From assembly GCF_009299835.1 (NCBI RefSeq), contig NZ_VKCZ01000011.1:124001-188000 (forward strand): DNA of 64,000 nucleotides. Direction: 5' to 3'. Below, one piece after another: positions 16,917 through 25,738 of the stretch; within the stretch, counting starts at the first letter, position 1; every line of letters starts with the position of its first letter. Made by a program: the position numbers and the translations under genes. Under the pieces are notes generated by a model. It saw only the letters and a list, made by a program, of their open reading frames with translations. It ran no database searches and was not told the DNA's origin. The stretch is from Microlunatus speluncae. Lineage in GTDB: Bacteria; Actinomycetota; Actinomycetes; Propionibacteriales; Propionibacteriaceae.

Positions 16917-18046
16917 CAGGCCTCACCCCGATAGCGGCGCGGCACCCGCGCCCCGATCCGGGTGACGATCTCGTAGCCGATGGTGCCGCACCAGTCGGCC
17001 CAGTCGGCGGCCGTCGGTTCGCCGTCGAACCCGGGGCCGAAGAGCACCGCCTCGTCACCGATCGCCCCGCCGGTCGCGCCGAGGTCGACGACGAACTGGT
17101 CCATGCAGATGGTGCCCCGGTTCGGCGCGCGCCGACCGGCCAGGCCGACCTCGACCCGGTTGGTGCCGTGCCGCGGCACCCCGTCGCCGTAGCCCAGCGG
17201 CACCAGCCCGACCACGGTCGCCTCGGTGGCGGTCCAGCGGCAGCCGTAGGAGACCGAGGTGCCGGGCTCGATCGCGTGCACTGCTGCCAGTTGGGCGCGC
17301 AGGGTCATCGCCGGGGTGAGCGCGATCCCGGCCCGCTCGGCCAGTCCGGGGGCGGGCTCGATGCCGTACGCGGCGATGCCGATCCGGACCAGGTCGAACC
17401 GGGCGTTGGGCAGGATCATCGCGGCCGCGGAATTGGCCAGATGCCGCTGCGGCCGAAGCCCGGCCAACTCGGCCTGCTCGTACGCGACGTCGAAGGCCTT
17501 CTGCTGGATCGGCACCGACGGATGCCCGGGCTCGTCCGCCGCGGCCAGGTGGGACCAGACCGCGACCACCTCGACCGTGCCGGTCCGCTCGGCCGCCGCC
17601 GCGTCGGCGCAGAGCGCGGGCCAGTCGGCGGCATCGCAGCCGTTGCGGGACAACCCGGTGTCGATCTTGAGATGGATCCGCGCGGTCCGCCCGCTCTCGG
17701 CCGCCGCGGCCTGCACCCGGGCCAGCTGCCCGACCGACTGGATCGACACGTCGATATCGGCCGCGACCAGGGGCGTCAGGTCCTCCTCGGGCCCGTACAG
17801 CCAACACAGCACCCGGCCCTGATCGCCGGATTCGCGCAGTCGCAGAGCCTCGTCCAGGAACGCGGCGCCGAGCCAGTCGGCCCCCGCCGCCCGAGCCGCG
17901 CGCGCCACCGGCACCATCCCGTGCCCGTACCCGTCGGCCTTGACCACGACCATCACCGCGGCCGGCGCCACCAGCTCCCGGAGGATGGCGACGTTGGACC
18001 GGATCGCCGCCAGATCGATGTCGGCGCTCGCGGTCTGCTGATGCAC
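16916..18046 (-). CDS. alr: Alanine racemase
   Basis: A 376-residue fold-type III PLP enzyme that makes D-alanine for peptidoglycan. The PLP lysine is Lys36 in VVVKADGYGHGM. The phosphate-binding region, GTSVSYGCRW (catalytic Tyr region) and GTICMDQFVVDLG match the family, and the length is normal. An AGAAAGGA ribosome binding site precedes GTG 18046. The S66 peptidase lies directly upstream and a hydrolase directly downstream. Confidence 0.96.
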   Translation of the reverse strand: MHQQTASADIDLAAIRSNVAILRELVAPAAVMVVVKADGYGHGMVPVARAARAAGADWLGAAFLDEALRLRESGDQGRVLCWLYGPEEDLTPLVAADIDVSIQSVGQLARVQAAAAESGRTARIHLKIDTGLSRNGCDAADWPALCADAAAAERTGTVEVVAVWSHLAAADEPGHPSVPIQQKAFDVAYEQAELAGLRPQRHLANSAAAMILPNARFDLVRIGIAAYGIEPAPGLAERAGIALTPAMTLRAQLAAVHAIEPGTSVSYGCRWTATEATVVGLVPLGYGDGVPRHGTNRVEVGLAGRRAPNRGTICMDQFVVDLGATGGAIGDEAVLFGPGFDGEPTAADWADWCGTIGYEIVTRIGARVPRRYRGEA

Positions 18047-18055
18047 GGGTCCTTT

Positions 18056-19084
18056 CTACCGCAGTGGTGACTCGGCCAGTCGGATCTCCCCGGCCGCCGG
18101 GTCGACCTCGGCCAGGCAGCCGAGCGGCAGAATCCATTGTGGGTCGGTGTGGCCGAAGTCGAGATTGGTTACCACCGGCAACTCACGAGCGCCGAACTCG
18201 TCGCCGATGACGCGGAGCACTGCCTGGTCGAGTTCGCGCTTCTGGTCGTCGGCGTAACCGCAGGCGCGGCCGATCAGGATCGCCGCGGCGCGATCGAAGA
18301 CACCCTGCATGCCGTAGTTCCGCAGCCAGCGAGCGACCTGGTCCGGGGATGGCGCCTCCTCCGAGGTCTCGAGGGCAAGGATCCGGTCGTCCCAGAAGCT
18401 CGGTGCCGGCCAGAACTGCGTGCCCTTGATTTGCTCCAGGGTCTCGAAGCAGCCGCCGAAAAGGCGGCCCCTGGCAGGGTTGCCGCCCTGGAGCCAGTGC
18501 CAGCCGTCGTGATCATGAACAGGGCCGATCTCATCGCCCCGCTCCCCGCCGTCCCAGTCAGCCGAGGACCAACGCGGGTACGGGCGGTAGCGGTACTCCG
18601 GTTTGCTGTCGAACAGCAGCGCCCGGACATGATCACGCGCCTCCGGGAAGTGATGCTGCTGGGCGAAACCCGCCATCACCGAAGGCCCGAGAAACGTGAT
18701 CAACCCGAGCTGCTGATAGAAGATCAACTGGGTCGAGGTGTCGGAATAGCCGAGCATGATCTTCGGGTTCCGGCGAGCCACCTCGGGATCGAGATGAGGC
18801 AGGATCCGGATCGAATCGCTGCCGCCGATGGTGGTGATGATCGCCGCGATCTCCGGGTCGGCGAACGCCTCGTTCAGGTCAGCGGCCCGCTCGGCCGGGT
18901 CGCGCCAGAGCTGGTCGGATCCCAGCCGGGTCGTCGGGTATTCCCGGACCTCGAGACCGTACTCCTCGCGCAAGACGGCGAGGCCGCGTTGATACACCCG
19001 CGGAAACGGGACCGCCAAGCCGGCCGAGGTCGCCACCACCGCGACCGTGTCACCTTCCCGCAGCCGACCCGGCTTGAGCGCCAT
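18056..19084 (-). CDS. S66 family peptidase (LD-carboxypeptidase / MccF-like)
   Basis: 342 residues. The serine nucleophile is Ser114 in LGYSDTS, with Glu in ALETSEEAP and His in LDFGHTDPQ, the Ser-Glu-His triad of S66 peptidases. This family cleaves L,D-peptide bonds in cell-wall tetrapeptides or, in the MccF branch, microcin-type acyl-adenylates. The long insert WDGGERGDEIGPVHDHDGWHW fits the MccF-like branch slightly better. Position next to alr supports a link to wall turnover. Confidence 0.85.
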   Translation of the reverse strand: MALKPGRLREGDTVAVVATSAGLAVPFPRVYQRGLAVLREEYGLEVREYPTTRLGSDQLWRDPAERAADLNEAFADPEIAAIITTIGGSDSIRILPHLDPEVARRNPKIMLGYSDTSTQLIFYQQLGLITFLGPSVMAGFAQQHHFPEARDHVRALLFDSKPEYRYRPYPRWSSADWDGGERGDEIGPVHDHDGWHWLQGGNPARGRLFGGCFETLEQIKGTQFWPAPSFWDDRILALETSEEAPSPDQVARWLRNYGMQGVFDRAAAILIGRACGYADDQKRELDQAVLRVIGDEFGARELPVVTNLDFGHTDPQWILPLGCLAEVDPAAGEIRLAESPLR

Positions 19085-19099
19085 CTGATTCCTCTCCGA

Positions 19100-20587
19100 C
19101 TATCGACGAGCCGTCACTTCTGCACCGACACGCCGCGAAAGGTCGTGCATAACTGACGGGTCGGCGAGGTGGGCGATGGTCTCCGGGAGGTGGCGGGCGA
19201 GGTCCTGGGGTGGCAGCGGGCCCGGGTGGCGGGTCGCGGTGTAGGCCTGCAGTGAGGCGGCGAGCTGGCCGGCCCGGAAGGCGGGCTGGCCGGCCGCGAG
19301 CAGGGTGCCGGCGATCCCGGCGAGCACGTCGCCGGAGCCGGCCTGCGCGGTCCAGGACGGGCCGGGGACCGCGACCAGGACCGGCGTGACGTCGGGGGAG
19401 GCGACCAGTTGGGTGGCGCCCTTGAGCAGTACGGTCGCGCCGGTCCGGTCGGCGCCGGCCCGGACCGCGCGGATCGGGTCGGCCTCGACCTCGGCCCGGT
19501 CGACCTCGAGCAGCCGGGCCAGTTCGCCGGCGTGCGGGGTGAGCAGCCAGCTCGACGGAAGCCGGTCGGGCAGGCAGCGCAGCCCGTCGGCGTCCACCAC
19601 CGCCGGAGTGCCGGCGTCGAGCGCGTCCCGGATCAGCCGTTCGCCGCCCTCGCGCCGGCCCCAGCCGGAGCCGAACACGTGTGCCTGCACCCGGCCCGGG
19701 GCGAAGACGACGTTCGGCAGCTGGGCGGCGATCAGCTCGGTCGGCTTGTCCTGGCCGAGGTAGCGGATCATCCCGGCACCCGAATACACGGCGCCCAGCG
19801 TGGACAGCAGCCCGGCGCCGGGATAGCGGTCCGAGCCGGTGTCCAGGCCGACGACGCCGCGGGCGTACTTGTCCACCAGCCGTCCCGGGTACGGCCACAG
19901 GGCGGCGAGCCCGGCGACGTCGAGCGCGCTCAGCTCCGGCCGGGCCGAACGGAAGTCGAGCCCGATGTCGATCACCGTGACTTCGCCCGAGGCCGATCGA
20001 CCGGGCTCGATCAGGTGACACGGTTTCGGCGCGCCGAAGGTGACCGTGTGCCGGGCCTGGATCGCCCAGTCGCCGGCCGCGCCGGTGTCGGTGTCGTGGC
20101 CGGACGGCAGGTCGACGGCGATCACCGGGACGCCGGCGCCGGTCAGCCGGCCGGCCAGCTCGGCCACCGGAGCGGGCAGCCCCGGCCGGCCGCCGATGCC
20201 GAGGATGCCGTCGATCACCAGATCCCAGCGTTGGTCGGAGCCGGCCAGGATCTGATCTTCCAGGCCGACCAGCCGACCGCCGGCCGACTCCAGCGCCGCC
20301 AGGCCGGCCGGATGCGGCGTGCCGAGACACCGGACGGCGAGCACCCGGACGCCGCGGCGAGCCAGCCCGGCTCCGGCGTACAGGGCATCACCGCCGTTGT
20401 TGCCGCCGCCGACCAAGATCAACACCGAGCCGCCGTACGCCCGGTCCCGGAGCTTGATCAACTCCCGTCGCGCGACCGCCGCCACTCCGGCCGCCGCCCG
20501 CCGCATCAGCGGCTCGGCACCGATCCGGGCGATCTCCGCATCCTCGACCTCGCGGACCGTCGCGGTGCGGTAGGCGCGTTGCTCCAT
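19100..20587 (-). CDS. nnrD: Bifunctional NAD(P)H-hydrate epimerase / ADP-dependent dehydratase
   Basis: 495 residues. The N-terminal half is the YjeF_N epimerase (LVGGGNNGGDALYAGAGLARRG) and the C-terminal half the ribokinase-like dehydratase (LTPHAGELARLL, then AQAGSGDVLAGIAG). Together they repair NADHX and NADPHX. The last roughly 23 residues (ADPSVMHDLSRRVGAEVTARR) are encoded by repeat B3 and look non-native. ATG 20587 is chosen: homology begins at MEQRAYRT, and TAGCCT 7 nt upstream fits a leaderless mRNA. The longer open frame is tandem-repeat DNA. Confidence 0.93.
   Translation of the reverse strand: MEQRAYRTATVREVEDAEIARIGAEPLMRRAAAGVAAVARRELIKLRDRAYGGSVLILVGGGNNGGDALYAGAGLARRGVRVLAVRCLGTPHPAGLAALESAGGRLVGLEDQILAGSDQRWDLVIDGILGIGGRPGLPAPVAELAGRLTGAGVPVIAVDLPSGHDTDTGAAGDWAIQARHTVTFGAPKPCHLIEPGRSASGEVTVIDIGLDFRSARPELSALDVAGLAALWPYPGRLVDKYARGVVGLDTGSDRYPGAGLLSTLGAVYSGAGMIRYLGQDKPTELIAAQLPNVVFAPGRVQAHVFGSGWGRREGGERLIRDALDAGTPAVVDADGLRCLPDRLPSSWLLTPHAGELARLLEVDRAEVEADPIRAVRAGADRTGATVLLKGATQLVASPDVTPVLVAVPGPSWTAQAGSGDVLAGIAGTLLAAGQPAFRAGQLAASLQAYTATRHPGPLPPQDLARHLPETIAHLADPSVMHDLSRRVGAEVTARR
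19104..19166 (+). repeat. Family B palindromic element, copy B3, forming the 3' end of nnrD
   Basis: The arms (19104-19125 and 19145-19166) pair with several mismatches around CGACACGCCGCGAAAGG. The inner stem TCTGCAC/GTGCATA differs from B1 and B2 yet is complementary. The element lies wholly within the nnrD reading frame. Confidence 0.75.
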
Positions 20588-20594
20588 GATCAGC

Positions 20595-20600
20595 AGGCTA
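20595..20600 (-). promoter_or_regulatory. -10 box TAGCCT for nnrD
   Basis: TAGCCT on the minus strand lies 7 nt before ATG 20587 with no ribosome binding site between, which supports this start and a leaderless transcript. Confidence 0.45.
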
Positions 20601-20731
20601 GCCCCACCCCGAGCCGCCCACGAGCACCCCACCTCGCCGCCACCGGTCCCGCCCCTCCGAGGGGAGGGGCGACGGCCGGCAGCTGCGTCATTCTCCGCAC
20701 GCGACGGCTCGTGGAGCACCCTCCCGCTGAG

Positions 20732-20913
20732 GCGTCCGAACTCGACACTGGTAGAGAAATCCCCCCGAATCCCGACCGGAAGCGTACGAAAGTCGACACA
20801 GGTAGAGAAACGCACGCCCAACCCGCGACCGGCCGTACGAAAGTCGACACAGGTAGAGAAACGCACGCCCAACCCGCGACCGGGCCGCGCGAAAGTCGAC
20901 ACAGGTAGAGAAA
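20732..20913. repeat. Four tandem copies of a roughly 51-bp unit
   Basis: The core CGAAAGTCGACACAGGTAGA followed by GAAA starts near 20732, 20783, 20834 and 20886, a period of 51-52 bp. Copies 2-4 are almost identical and copy 1 (nearest nnrD) is diverged. The spacer CGCACGCCCAACCCGCGACC is also repeated, so this is a direct tandem array and not a CRISPR. Confidence 0.85.
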
Positions 20914-21022
20914 TGCACCGGCCGGCCGGCTGGAGGGGCCGCCCTGCGGCACTGAAACGCCTGGCACCCGGCCCGCTGGAGCGGGTCGGGTGGCAGGGGT
21001 CACGGCAGCGACAGGGTGGCGG

Positions 21023-21805
21023 TCACCGGGTCGGGTCCCGGCGGTAGAGGTGGCGGGACCAGACGAAGCCGACGATCGAGATGAGCAGGCACCAGGCGAC
21101 CGCCAGCATGCCGTTGAGCCCGATCGGGGTGCCGAAGAGCAGGCCGCGGAGGGTCTCCATGATCGGCGTGAACGGCTGGTAGTCGGCGAACACCTTGAGC
21201 GCGAACGGCATCGAGTCGGTCGGCACGAAGCCGCTGCCCAGGAACGGCAGCAGGGTCAGCGGCATCGGCAGGTTGCTGGCCGACTCGACGGTCTTGGCGA
21301 CCAGGCCGAGGGCGACGCAGAGCCAGGTCAGGGCGAAGCCGATCATGACGATCACGCCGACGACGCCGAGCCACTGCAGCGGTCCGGCCGAGGACCGGAA
21401 GCCGATCAGCAGGGCCACGCCGATCACCACGGCGGTGATCAACAGAGTCTGGACGACGCCGCCGATGACGTGCGAGGCGAGCACCGAGGGGCGGAAGATC
21501 GCCATCGTCCGGAACCGGGCGATGATGCCTTCGGTCATGTCCATCGCGGCCGACACCGCGACCCCATTGGCACTGGCGGCGACCCCCATCACCAGGATCC
21601 CGGGGACCACGTAGTTGATGTAGTCGGCACGGCTGCCGCCGATGCCGGCGCCCAGGGTGCCGCCGAAGACGTACACGAAGAGCAGCATGAAGATGATCGG
21701 CATTCCGACCAGGATCAGGGTCATGCCCGGATAGCGGAGGATGTGCAGCAGTTTGCGCCGGGCCAGGGACAGGGTGTCGGCGGCTGCATAGCGGAGCGTA
21801 CTCAT
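21023..21805 (-). CDS. ABC-2 type exporter permease (DrrB-like)
   Basis: 260 residues with six predicted membrane helices: MTLILVGMPIIFMLLFVYVFG, YVVPGILVMGVAASANGVAV and later segments. The conserved ABC-2 cytoplasmic segment MDMTEGIIARFRTMAIFRPSVL and PLTLLPFLGSGFVPTDSMP are typical of daunorubicin-type DrrB exporters. It overlaps the upstream ATPase gene by 4 nt and forms a two-gene exporter with it. The substrate is unknown. Confidence 0.9.
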   Translation of the reverse strand: MSTLRYAAADTLSLARRKLLHILRYPGMTLILVGMPIIFMLLFVYVFGGTLGAGIGGSRADYINYVVPGILVMGVAASANGVAVSAAMDMTEGIIARFRTMAIFRPSVLASHVIGGVVQTLLITAVVIGVALLIGFRSSAGPLQWLGVVGVIVMIGFALTWLCVALGLVAKTVESASNLPMPLTLLPFLGSGFVPTDSMPFALKVFADYQPFTPIMETLRGLLFGTPIGLNGMLAVAWCLLISIVGFVWSRHLYRRDPTR

Positions 21806-22761
21806 CGCACTGGTTCCTTCTCGGTCGTGATCATGGATTCGTGAGGTTGGCCCGTCAGGGCCAGGAAGACGTCGTCCAGGTCAGGCGTGTGTACGGTCAG
21901 CTCGGCGACCTCGATCGCCTCCCGGTCCAGCCGCTCGATCACCGAGCGCAGCGAGGAGACCCCGCCGTCGCTGGGCACCTGGAGGGTCAACGCCTCGAGG
22001 TTCGGCACCGAGCCGGCCAGCGCGACCGTGGCCGCGCCGAGGGCTTCGGCGTCGTGGAACCGCAGGTTGAGGTGACCGCCGGACACCCGGCGCTTCAGTT
22101 CGGCGGCGGTGCCCTCCGCGATCAACCGGCCATGATCAAGGACGGCGATCCGGTCGGCCAGCTCGTCGGCCTCCTCCAGATACTGCGTGGTGAGCAAGAT
22201 CGTCACGCCGCCGGCGACCAGCTCGCGGATGATCTGCCACATGGTCCGGCGGCTGCGCGGATCGAGGCCGGTGGTCGGCTCGTCCAGGAAGATGATCTTG
22301 GGATCACCGACCAGGGTCATCGCGAGATCCAGCCGGCGCCGCATCCCACCGGAGTAGGTCGCGGCCAGCTTCTTGCCGGCCTCGACCAGGTCGAACTGCT
22401 CCAGCAGCCGGGCCACCCGCTGCTCGTTCTCGGCCCGGCTCAGGTGGTGCAGCCGGCCCATCAGGCTCAGATTCTCCGCGCCGGTGAGCAGGCCGTCGAC
22501 GGCGGAGAACTGACCGGTGACGCCGATCGCGGCGCGGACCGCGTCAGGATCCTCGTGACTGTCGTGCCCGGCCACCCGGACCCGGCCGGCGTCGGCCGTG
22601 ATCAAGGTGGACAGGATGTTGACGGTGGTGGTCTTGCCCGCGCCGTTCGGCCCGAGCAGGGCGAAGATCGTGCCGGTGGCGACCCGGAGGTCGACGCCGT
22701 CGAGCACGACCTGGTCGCCGTAACTGCGGCGGAGGCCGACGGCCTCGATGGCCATGGACAT
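21802..22761 (-). CDS. ABC exporter ATPase (DrrA-like)
   Basis: 319 residues. Walker A is GPNGAGKTTTVN, the signature is YSGGMRRRLDLAM and Walker B is KIIFLDEPTTGLDPRSR. The extra C-terminal domain of about 85 residues (LNLRFHDAEALGAATVAL ... PDLDDVFLALTG) is typical of DrrA/NodI-type exporters. It energises the permease encoded downstream with a 4-nt overlap. The EXLDI gene lies upstream in the same direction. Confidence 0.93.
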   Translation of the reverse strand: MSMAIEAVGLRRSYGDQVVLDGVDLRVATGTIFALLGPNGAGKTTTVNILSTLITADAGRVRVAGHDSHEDPDAVRAAIGVTGQFSAVDGLLTGAENLSLMGRLHHLSRAENEQRVARLLEQFDLVEAGKKLAATYSGGMRRRLDLAMTLVGDPKIIFLDEPTTGLDPRSRRTMWQIIRELVAGGVTILLTTQYLEEADELADRIAVLDHGRLIAEGTAAELKRRVSGGHLNLRFHDAEALGAATVALAGSVPNLEALTLQVPSDGGVSSLRSVIERLDREAIEVAELTVHTPDLDDVFLALTGQPHESMITTEKEPVR

Positions 22762-22891
22762 GGCTGTCCCTTTCCCTGGAGAGGTGGTGTGGTGTTGGGT
22801 GACGCTGGGTGGGCAGGCTCGACAGACCGGAGGGCGCCCACGGTCCCTCGGCTCGGTTGGTGTTGGTGTGCCGGCTAGCTCAGCGGCGGAG

Positions 22892-23422
22892 TCAGATGTC
22901 GAGGTCCTCGACCAGTGGCTCCTGATCCGCGTTCTTGATCAACTCGTACAGCTTGGGCGGGACCTTGTCCTTGAGGTCCTCGACATGATCGACGACGTCG
23001 AGCGTCGCCTCGCCCTGGGTGTAGCTCCAGCTCTGGTTGGCGCTGAGGTTGCCGACCCAGGCGCGCCAGCCCTGGCTCCATTTCTCGGCGTTGTCCGACT
23101 GGTCCTTCCATTCCGGCGAGCGGTCGACGTGCAGCACGAACTTGCCGGTGCGGCTGCGATAGATCCGGTACGTCTCCATCCGGCTCATCGTCGTGTTGGC
23201 CCACTCGGCCAGCAGCACGCCGGAGAACCGGACCTTACGGCCGACCCCGACGCCGACCTTGACGACGATCTCCTCGAAGCCCTCCTGGCGCCCCTCCTCC
23301 AGCTCGACGTACTGTCGGAGGGCGGTGGTGATCGCCGCGGACAAACTGCCCCCGGCCAGCTCCTGAGCCTTGGCGAACAGTTCCTGATCGCTGTCGGACA
23401 CGTAGATCGTCTTGTTCGGCAT
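22892..23422 (-). CDS. EXLDI family protein with N-terminal ribbon-helix-helix-like region
   Basis: 176 residues. The protein ends in EDLDI, the C-terminal E-x-L-D-I motif that names a small actinobacterial family often found beside DrrA-type ABC genes, as here. The first 45 residues (KTIYVSDSDQELFAKAQELA ... SAAITTALRQYVE) look like a ribbon-helix-helix DNA-binding domain. The middle has Trp-rich beta strands. I infer a transcriptional regulator or sensor for the exporter. ATG 23422 is chosen because the longer frame upstream is not conserved in kind. Confidence 0.8.
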   Translation of the reverse strand: MPNKTIYVSDSDQELFAKAQELAGGSLSAAITTALRQYVELEEGRQEGFEEIVVKVGVGVGRKVRFSGVLLAEWANTTMSRMETYRIYRSRTGKFVLHVDRSPEWKDQSDNAEKWSQGWRAWVGNLSANQSWSYTQGEATLDVVDHVEDLKDKVPPKLYELIKNADQEPLVEDLDI

Positions 23423-23450
23423 ACGCAGAACTATACATATACATATGCGT
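23423..23450. promoter_or_regulatory. AT-rich repeat upstream of the EXLDI gene, possible autoregulatory operator
   Basis: Three overlapping ATACAT direct repeats (23432-23447) are bracketed by the inverted pair ACGCA (23423-23427) and TGCGT (23446-23450). Short direct repeats are what ribbon-helix-helix dimers bind. It is among the most AT-rich tracts in the window and lies in a divergent promoter region. Confidence 0.45.
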
Positions 23451-23555
23451 ACCTGCAACAGGTCCGGGAAGCCGGGCGAATCCTTGACTTTCGTCAGGGG
23501 TACGGCTGCCGTTCGACAGATGTGCCGTCCCCGGCCGGGCCGCCATTCTCGATTC

Positions 23556-24806
23556 ATGTCCTCCACCTATCCCCACCCGATGGCCCGGGTCTGGACCGGC
23601 CTCGCGCTCGCGGTCGCGGTCCTGCTGACGGCCGCGATCACGCTGCCGCCGGCCGTGGCCGAGAGTTCCGCCGCCGGTCCCGGCGACCCGGTGCCGTTCA
23701 CCCTGGCCGCGCCGACCGGCCCGGAGCAGATCGGGACCTTCGAGCTGCACCTGATCGACACCGAACGACCTGACCCCTGGGCCGACGGCGGCGGGCCGCG
23801 GGAGTTGATGATCAGCCTCTGGTATCCGGCCCGGCACGACCCGGCCGCGCCGCCGACCCCGTACCTGCCCGCCCGGGTCGCGTCCTTCTACAACCAGACC
23901 AGCGCCGAGCTCGGCATCGTCAAGGACGCGGTCGACTTCGCCGGCGCGACCACGCACGCCCAGACCCGGGCCGCGGTCGCCGGCGCCGAGCCGCGCCCGG
24001 TCGTCCTCTACTCCCCCGGCGGCGGCCGGCCCCGCTTCCTCGGCACCCAACAGGTCGAGGACCTGGTCAGCCGGGGCTATGTCGTGGTCACCGTGGACAG
24101 CACCTATCAGGCCCCGGTGGAGTTCCCGGACGGGTTGACGATGCCGGCCCGCGGGGTCGACCTGAAGCAGGCCCTGGCCGAACGGGTCCGCGACCTCAGC
24201 TTCGTCCTTGATCAACTGGAGTTGCTGCAGGCCGGCGCGAATCCCGATGTCGACGGCCGAGACCTGCCGGCCGGGATCGGGGCGACGCTCGACCTGTCCC
24301 GGGTCGGCATGTTCGGCCACTCGATGGGCGGCTTCGCCGCGGCCGAGACCATGATCACCGACGACCGGATCGACGCCGGAGTCAACCTGGACGGCAGCAT
24401 GGGCCGGAAGTATCAGGGCCGGCCGGACGCGACCCTGGACCGGCCGTTCCTGTTGATGGGCGGCGGCACCGACGGCGAGTCGGACCGCCCGCACACCCAT
24501 CGCGGCGCGCCGGACTGGGCTGACTACTGGGGCCGGTTCACCGGCTGGAAGCGTGATCTCTACCTACCGGCCGCGGAGCACATGAGCTTCACCGACCTGC
24601 AGACCCTGCTGCCGGAGGTGGGCACCGAGCTCGACCTTGATCAGGAAGCGGTACGGGCAGCGATCGGGACGGTCGACCCGGCCGCCGGGCTCGCGGTCCA
24701 GCGGGCCTATCTGGCGGCGTTCTTCGATCAGCACCTGAACGATCGGCCGCAGCCGATCCTGGACACCGTCCCCGCCGAGCACCGGATCGCGGAGCTGATC
24801 TCATGA
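23556..24806 (+). CDS. Secreted alpha/beta hydrolase (platelet-activating-factor acetylhydrolase/chlorophyllase-like)
   Basis: 416 residues with a signal peptide (hydrophobic WTGLALAVAVLLTAAITLPPAVA, cleavage near residue 35). The mature protein has the layout of this esterase group: ELMISLWYPARHDP, VVLYSPGGGRPRF (oxyanion loop), Ser256 in FGHSMGGFAAAE, and His in PAAEHMSFTD. The natural ester is unknown. Its stop overlaps the following ABC ATPase start by 4 nt, which ties a secreted hydrolase to an ABC transporter. ATG 23556 is chosen; ATG 23580 is possible. Confidence 0.82.
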   Translation: MSSTYPHPMARVWTGLALAVAVLLTAAITLPPAVAESSAAGPGDPVPFTLAAPTGPEQIGTFELHLIDTERPDPWADGGGPRELMISLWYPARHDPAAPPTPYLPARVASFYNQTSAELGIVKDAVDFAGATTHAQTRAAVAGAEPRPVVLYSPGGGRPRFLGTQQVEDLVSRGYVVVTVDSTYQAPVEFPDGLTMPARGVDLKQALAERVRDLSFVLDQLELLQAGANPDVDGRDLPAGIGATLDLSRVGMFGHSMGGFAAAETMITDDRIDAGVNLDGSMGRKYQGRPDATLDRPFLLMGGGTDGESDRPHTHRGAPDWADYWGRFTGWKRDLYLPAAEHMSFTDLQTLLPEVGTELDLDQEAVRAAIGTVDPAAGLAVQRAYLAAFFDQHLNDRPQPILDTVPAEHRIAELIS

Positions 24807-25738
24807 TCACCTTGACCGGACTGACCAAGCGGTACGGCCGGACGACGGCGGTCGACGAGCTGACGGTGAGCGTTCGTCCCGGCGTCGTCACCGGCTTCCT
24901 CGGGCCGAACGGAGCCGGGAAGTCCACCACGATGCGGATGATCGTCGGCCTGGATCGGCCGACGGCCGGCACGGCGTTGATCGACGGCCGCCCGTACCCC
25001 GCGCTCCGGGATCCGTTGCGCGAGGTCGGCGCCCTGCTGGACACGACCGTGGCCCATCCGGGCCGCACCGCCACGGCGCATCTGGCCGCGATCGCCGCGG
25101 CCGGCCGGATCCCGCGACGGCGGGTCGCGGAGGTGCTGGAACTGGTCGGCCTGACCGCGGTCGCCGGCCGACGGACCCGCGACTTCTCGCTCGGGATGAC
25201 CCAGCGGCTGGGCATCGCCGCGGCGCTGCTCGGCGACCCGCCGGTGCTGCTCTTCGACGAGCCGGTGAACGGCCTCGATCCGGACGGGGTGCGCTGGATC
25301 CGCGGCCTGATCAGGTCGCTGGCGGCCGAGGGCCGGACGGTGCTGGTCTCCAGTCACCTGATGAGCGAGATGGAGGACACGGCCGATCAGCTGATCGTGC
25401 TCGGCCGCGGCCGGCTGATCGCCGACGCGCCGCTGCCGGCGGTGATCGCGGCCGCCTCGCGGAACGCGATCCGGGTCCGGACGCCGGAGCCCGGGCGGTT
25501 CGCCGCCGCGCTGCGGGACACCGGCTGGGCGGTCGAGATCAGGTCGGACCACGAGCTGCTGATCAGCGGCGCCACGCTGGTCGAGCTGGGCGACCTCGCG
25601 TTCCGGCACCAGGTCCGGCTGCACGAGCTGGCGACCCGGTCCGCCTCGCTCGAGGAGGCCTATCTCGAGCTCACCGGCGACTCCGTCGACTACCGCGCCG
25701 AACCCGTCCCCTCGTCCGAGCAGGAGCCACGCCGATGA
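24803..25738 (+). CDS. ABC transporter ATPase (BcrA-like)
   Basis: 311 residues. Walker A GPNGAGKSTTMR, signature FSLGMTQRLGIAAAL, Walker B VLLFDEPVNGLDPDG and switch SSHLMSEMEDTAD are complete. A C-terminal extension of about 90 residues is typical of BcrA-type ATPases, which export peptide antibiotics such as bacitracin or act on membrane stress. It overlaps both neighbours by 4 nt and pairs with the permease downstream. Confidence 0.92.
   Translation: MITLTGLTKRYGRTTAVDELTVSVRPGVVTGFLGPNGAGKSTTMRMIVGLDRPTAGTALIDGRPYPALRDPLREVGALLDTTVAHPGRTATAHLAAIAAAGRIPRRRVAEVLELVGLTAVAGRRTRDFSLGMTQRLGIAAALLGDPPVLLFDEPVNGLDPDGVRWIRGLIRSLAAEGRTVLVSSHLMSEMEDTADQLIVLGRGRLIADAPLPAVIAAASRNAIRVRTPEPGRFAAALRDTGWAVEIRSDHELLISGATLVELGDLAFRHQVRLHELATRSASLEEAYLELTGDSVDYRAEPVPSSEQEPRR

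Larger units (their letters stand above)
20588..21022. other. Intergenic stretch between nnrD and the ABC permease gene
   Basis: 435 bp without a credible gene. It contains the nnrD -10 box, a GC-rich segment, and a four-unit tandem repeat at 20732-20913. One frame is open across the array on the minus strand, but only because the 51-bp period preserves it. Confidence 0.7.

Noticed and set aside
20588..20902. An N-terminal extension of NnrD by about 105 residues
   Set aside because: It would translate the tandem repeat; homology starts at ATG 20587, which also has a well-placed -10 box.
20732..20913. CRISPR-like array
   Set aside because: The spacers between repeats are themselves repeated, there are only four units, and no cas genes are near. 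It is a tandem repeat.
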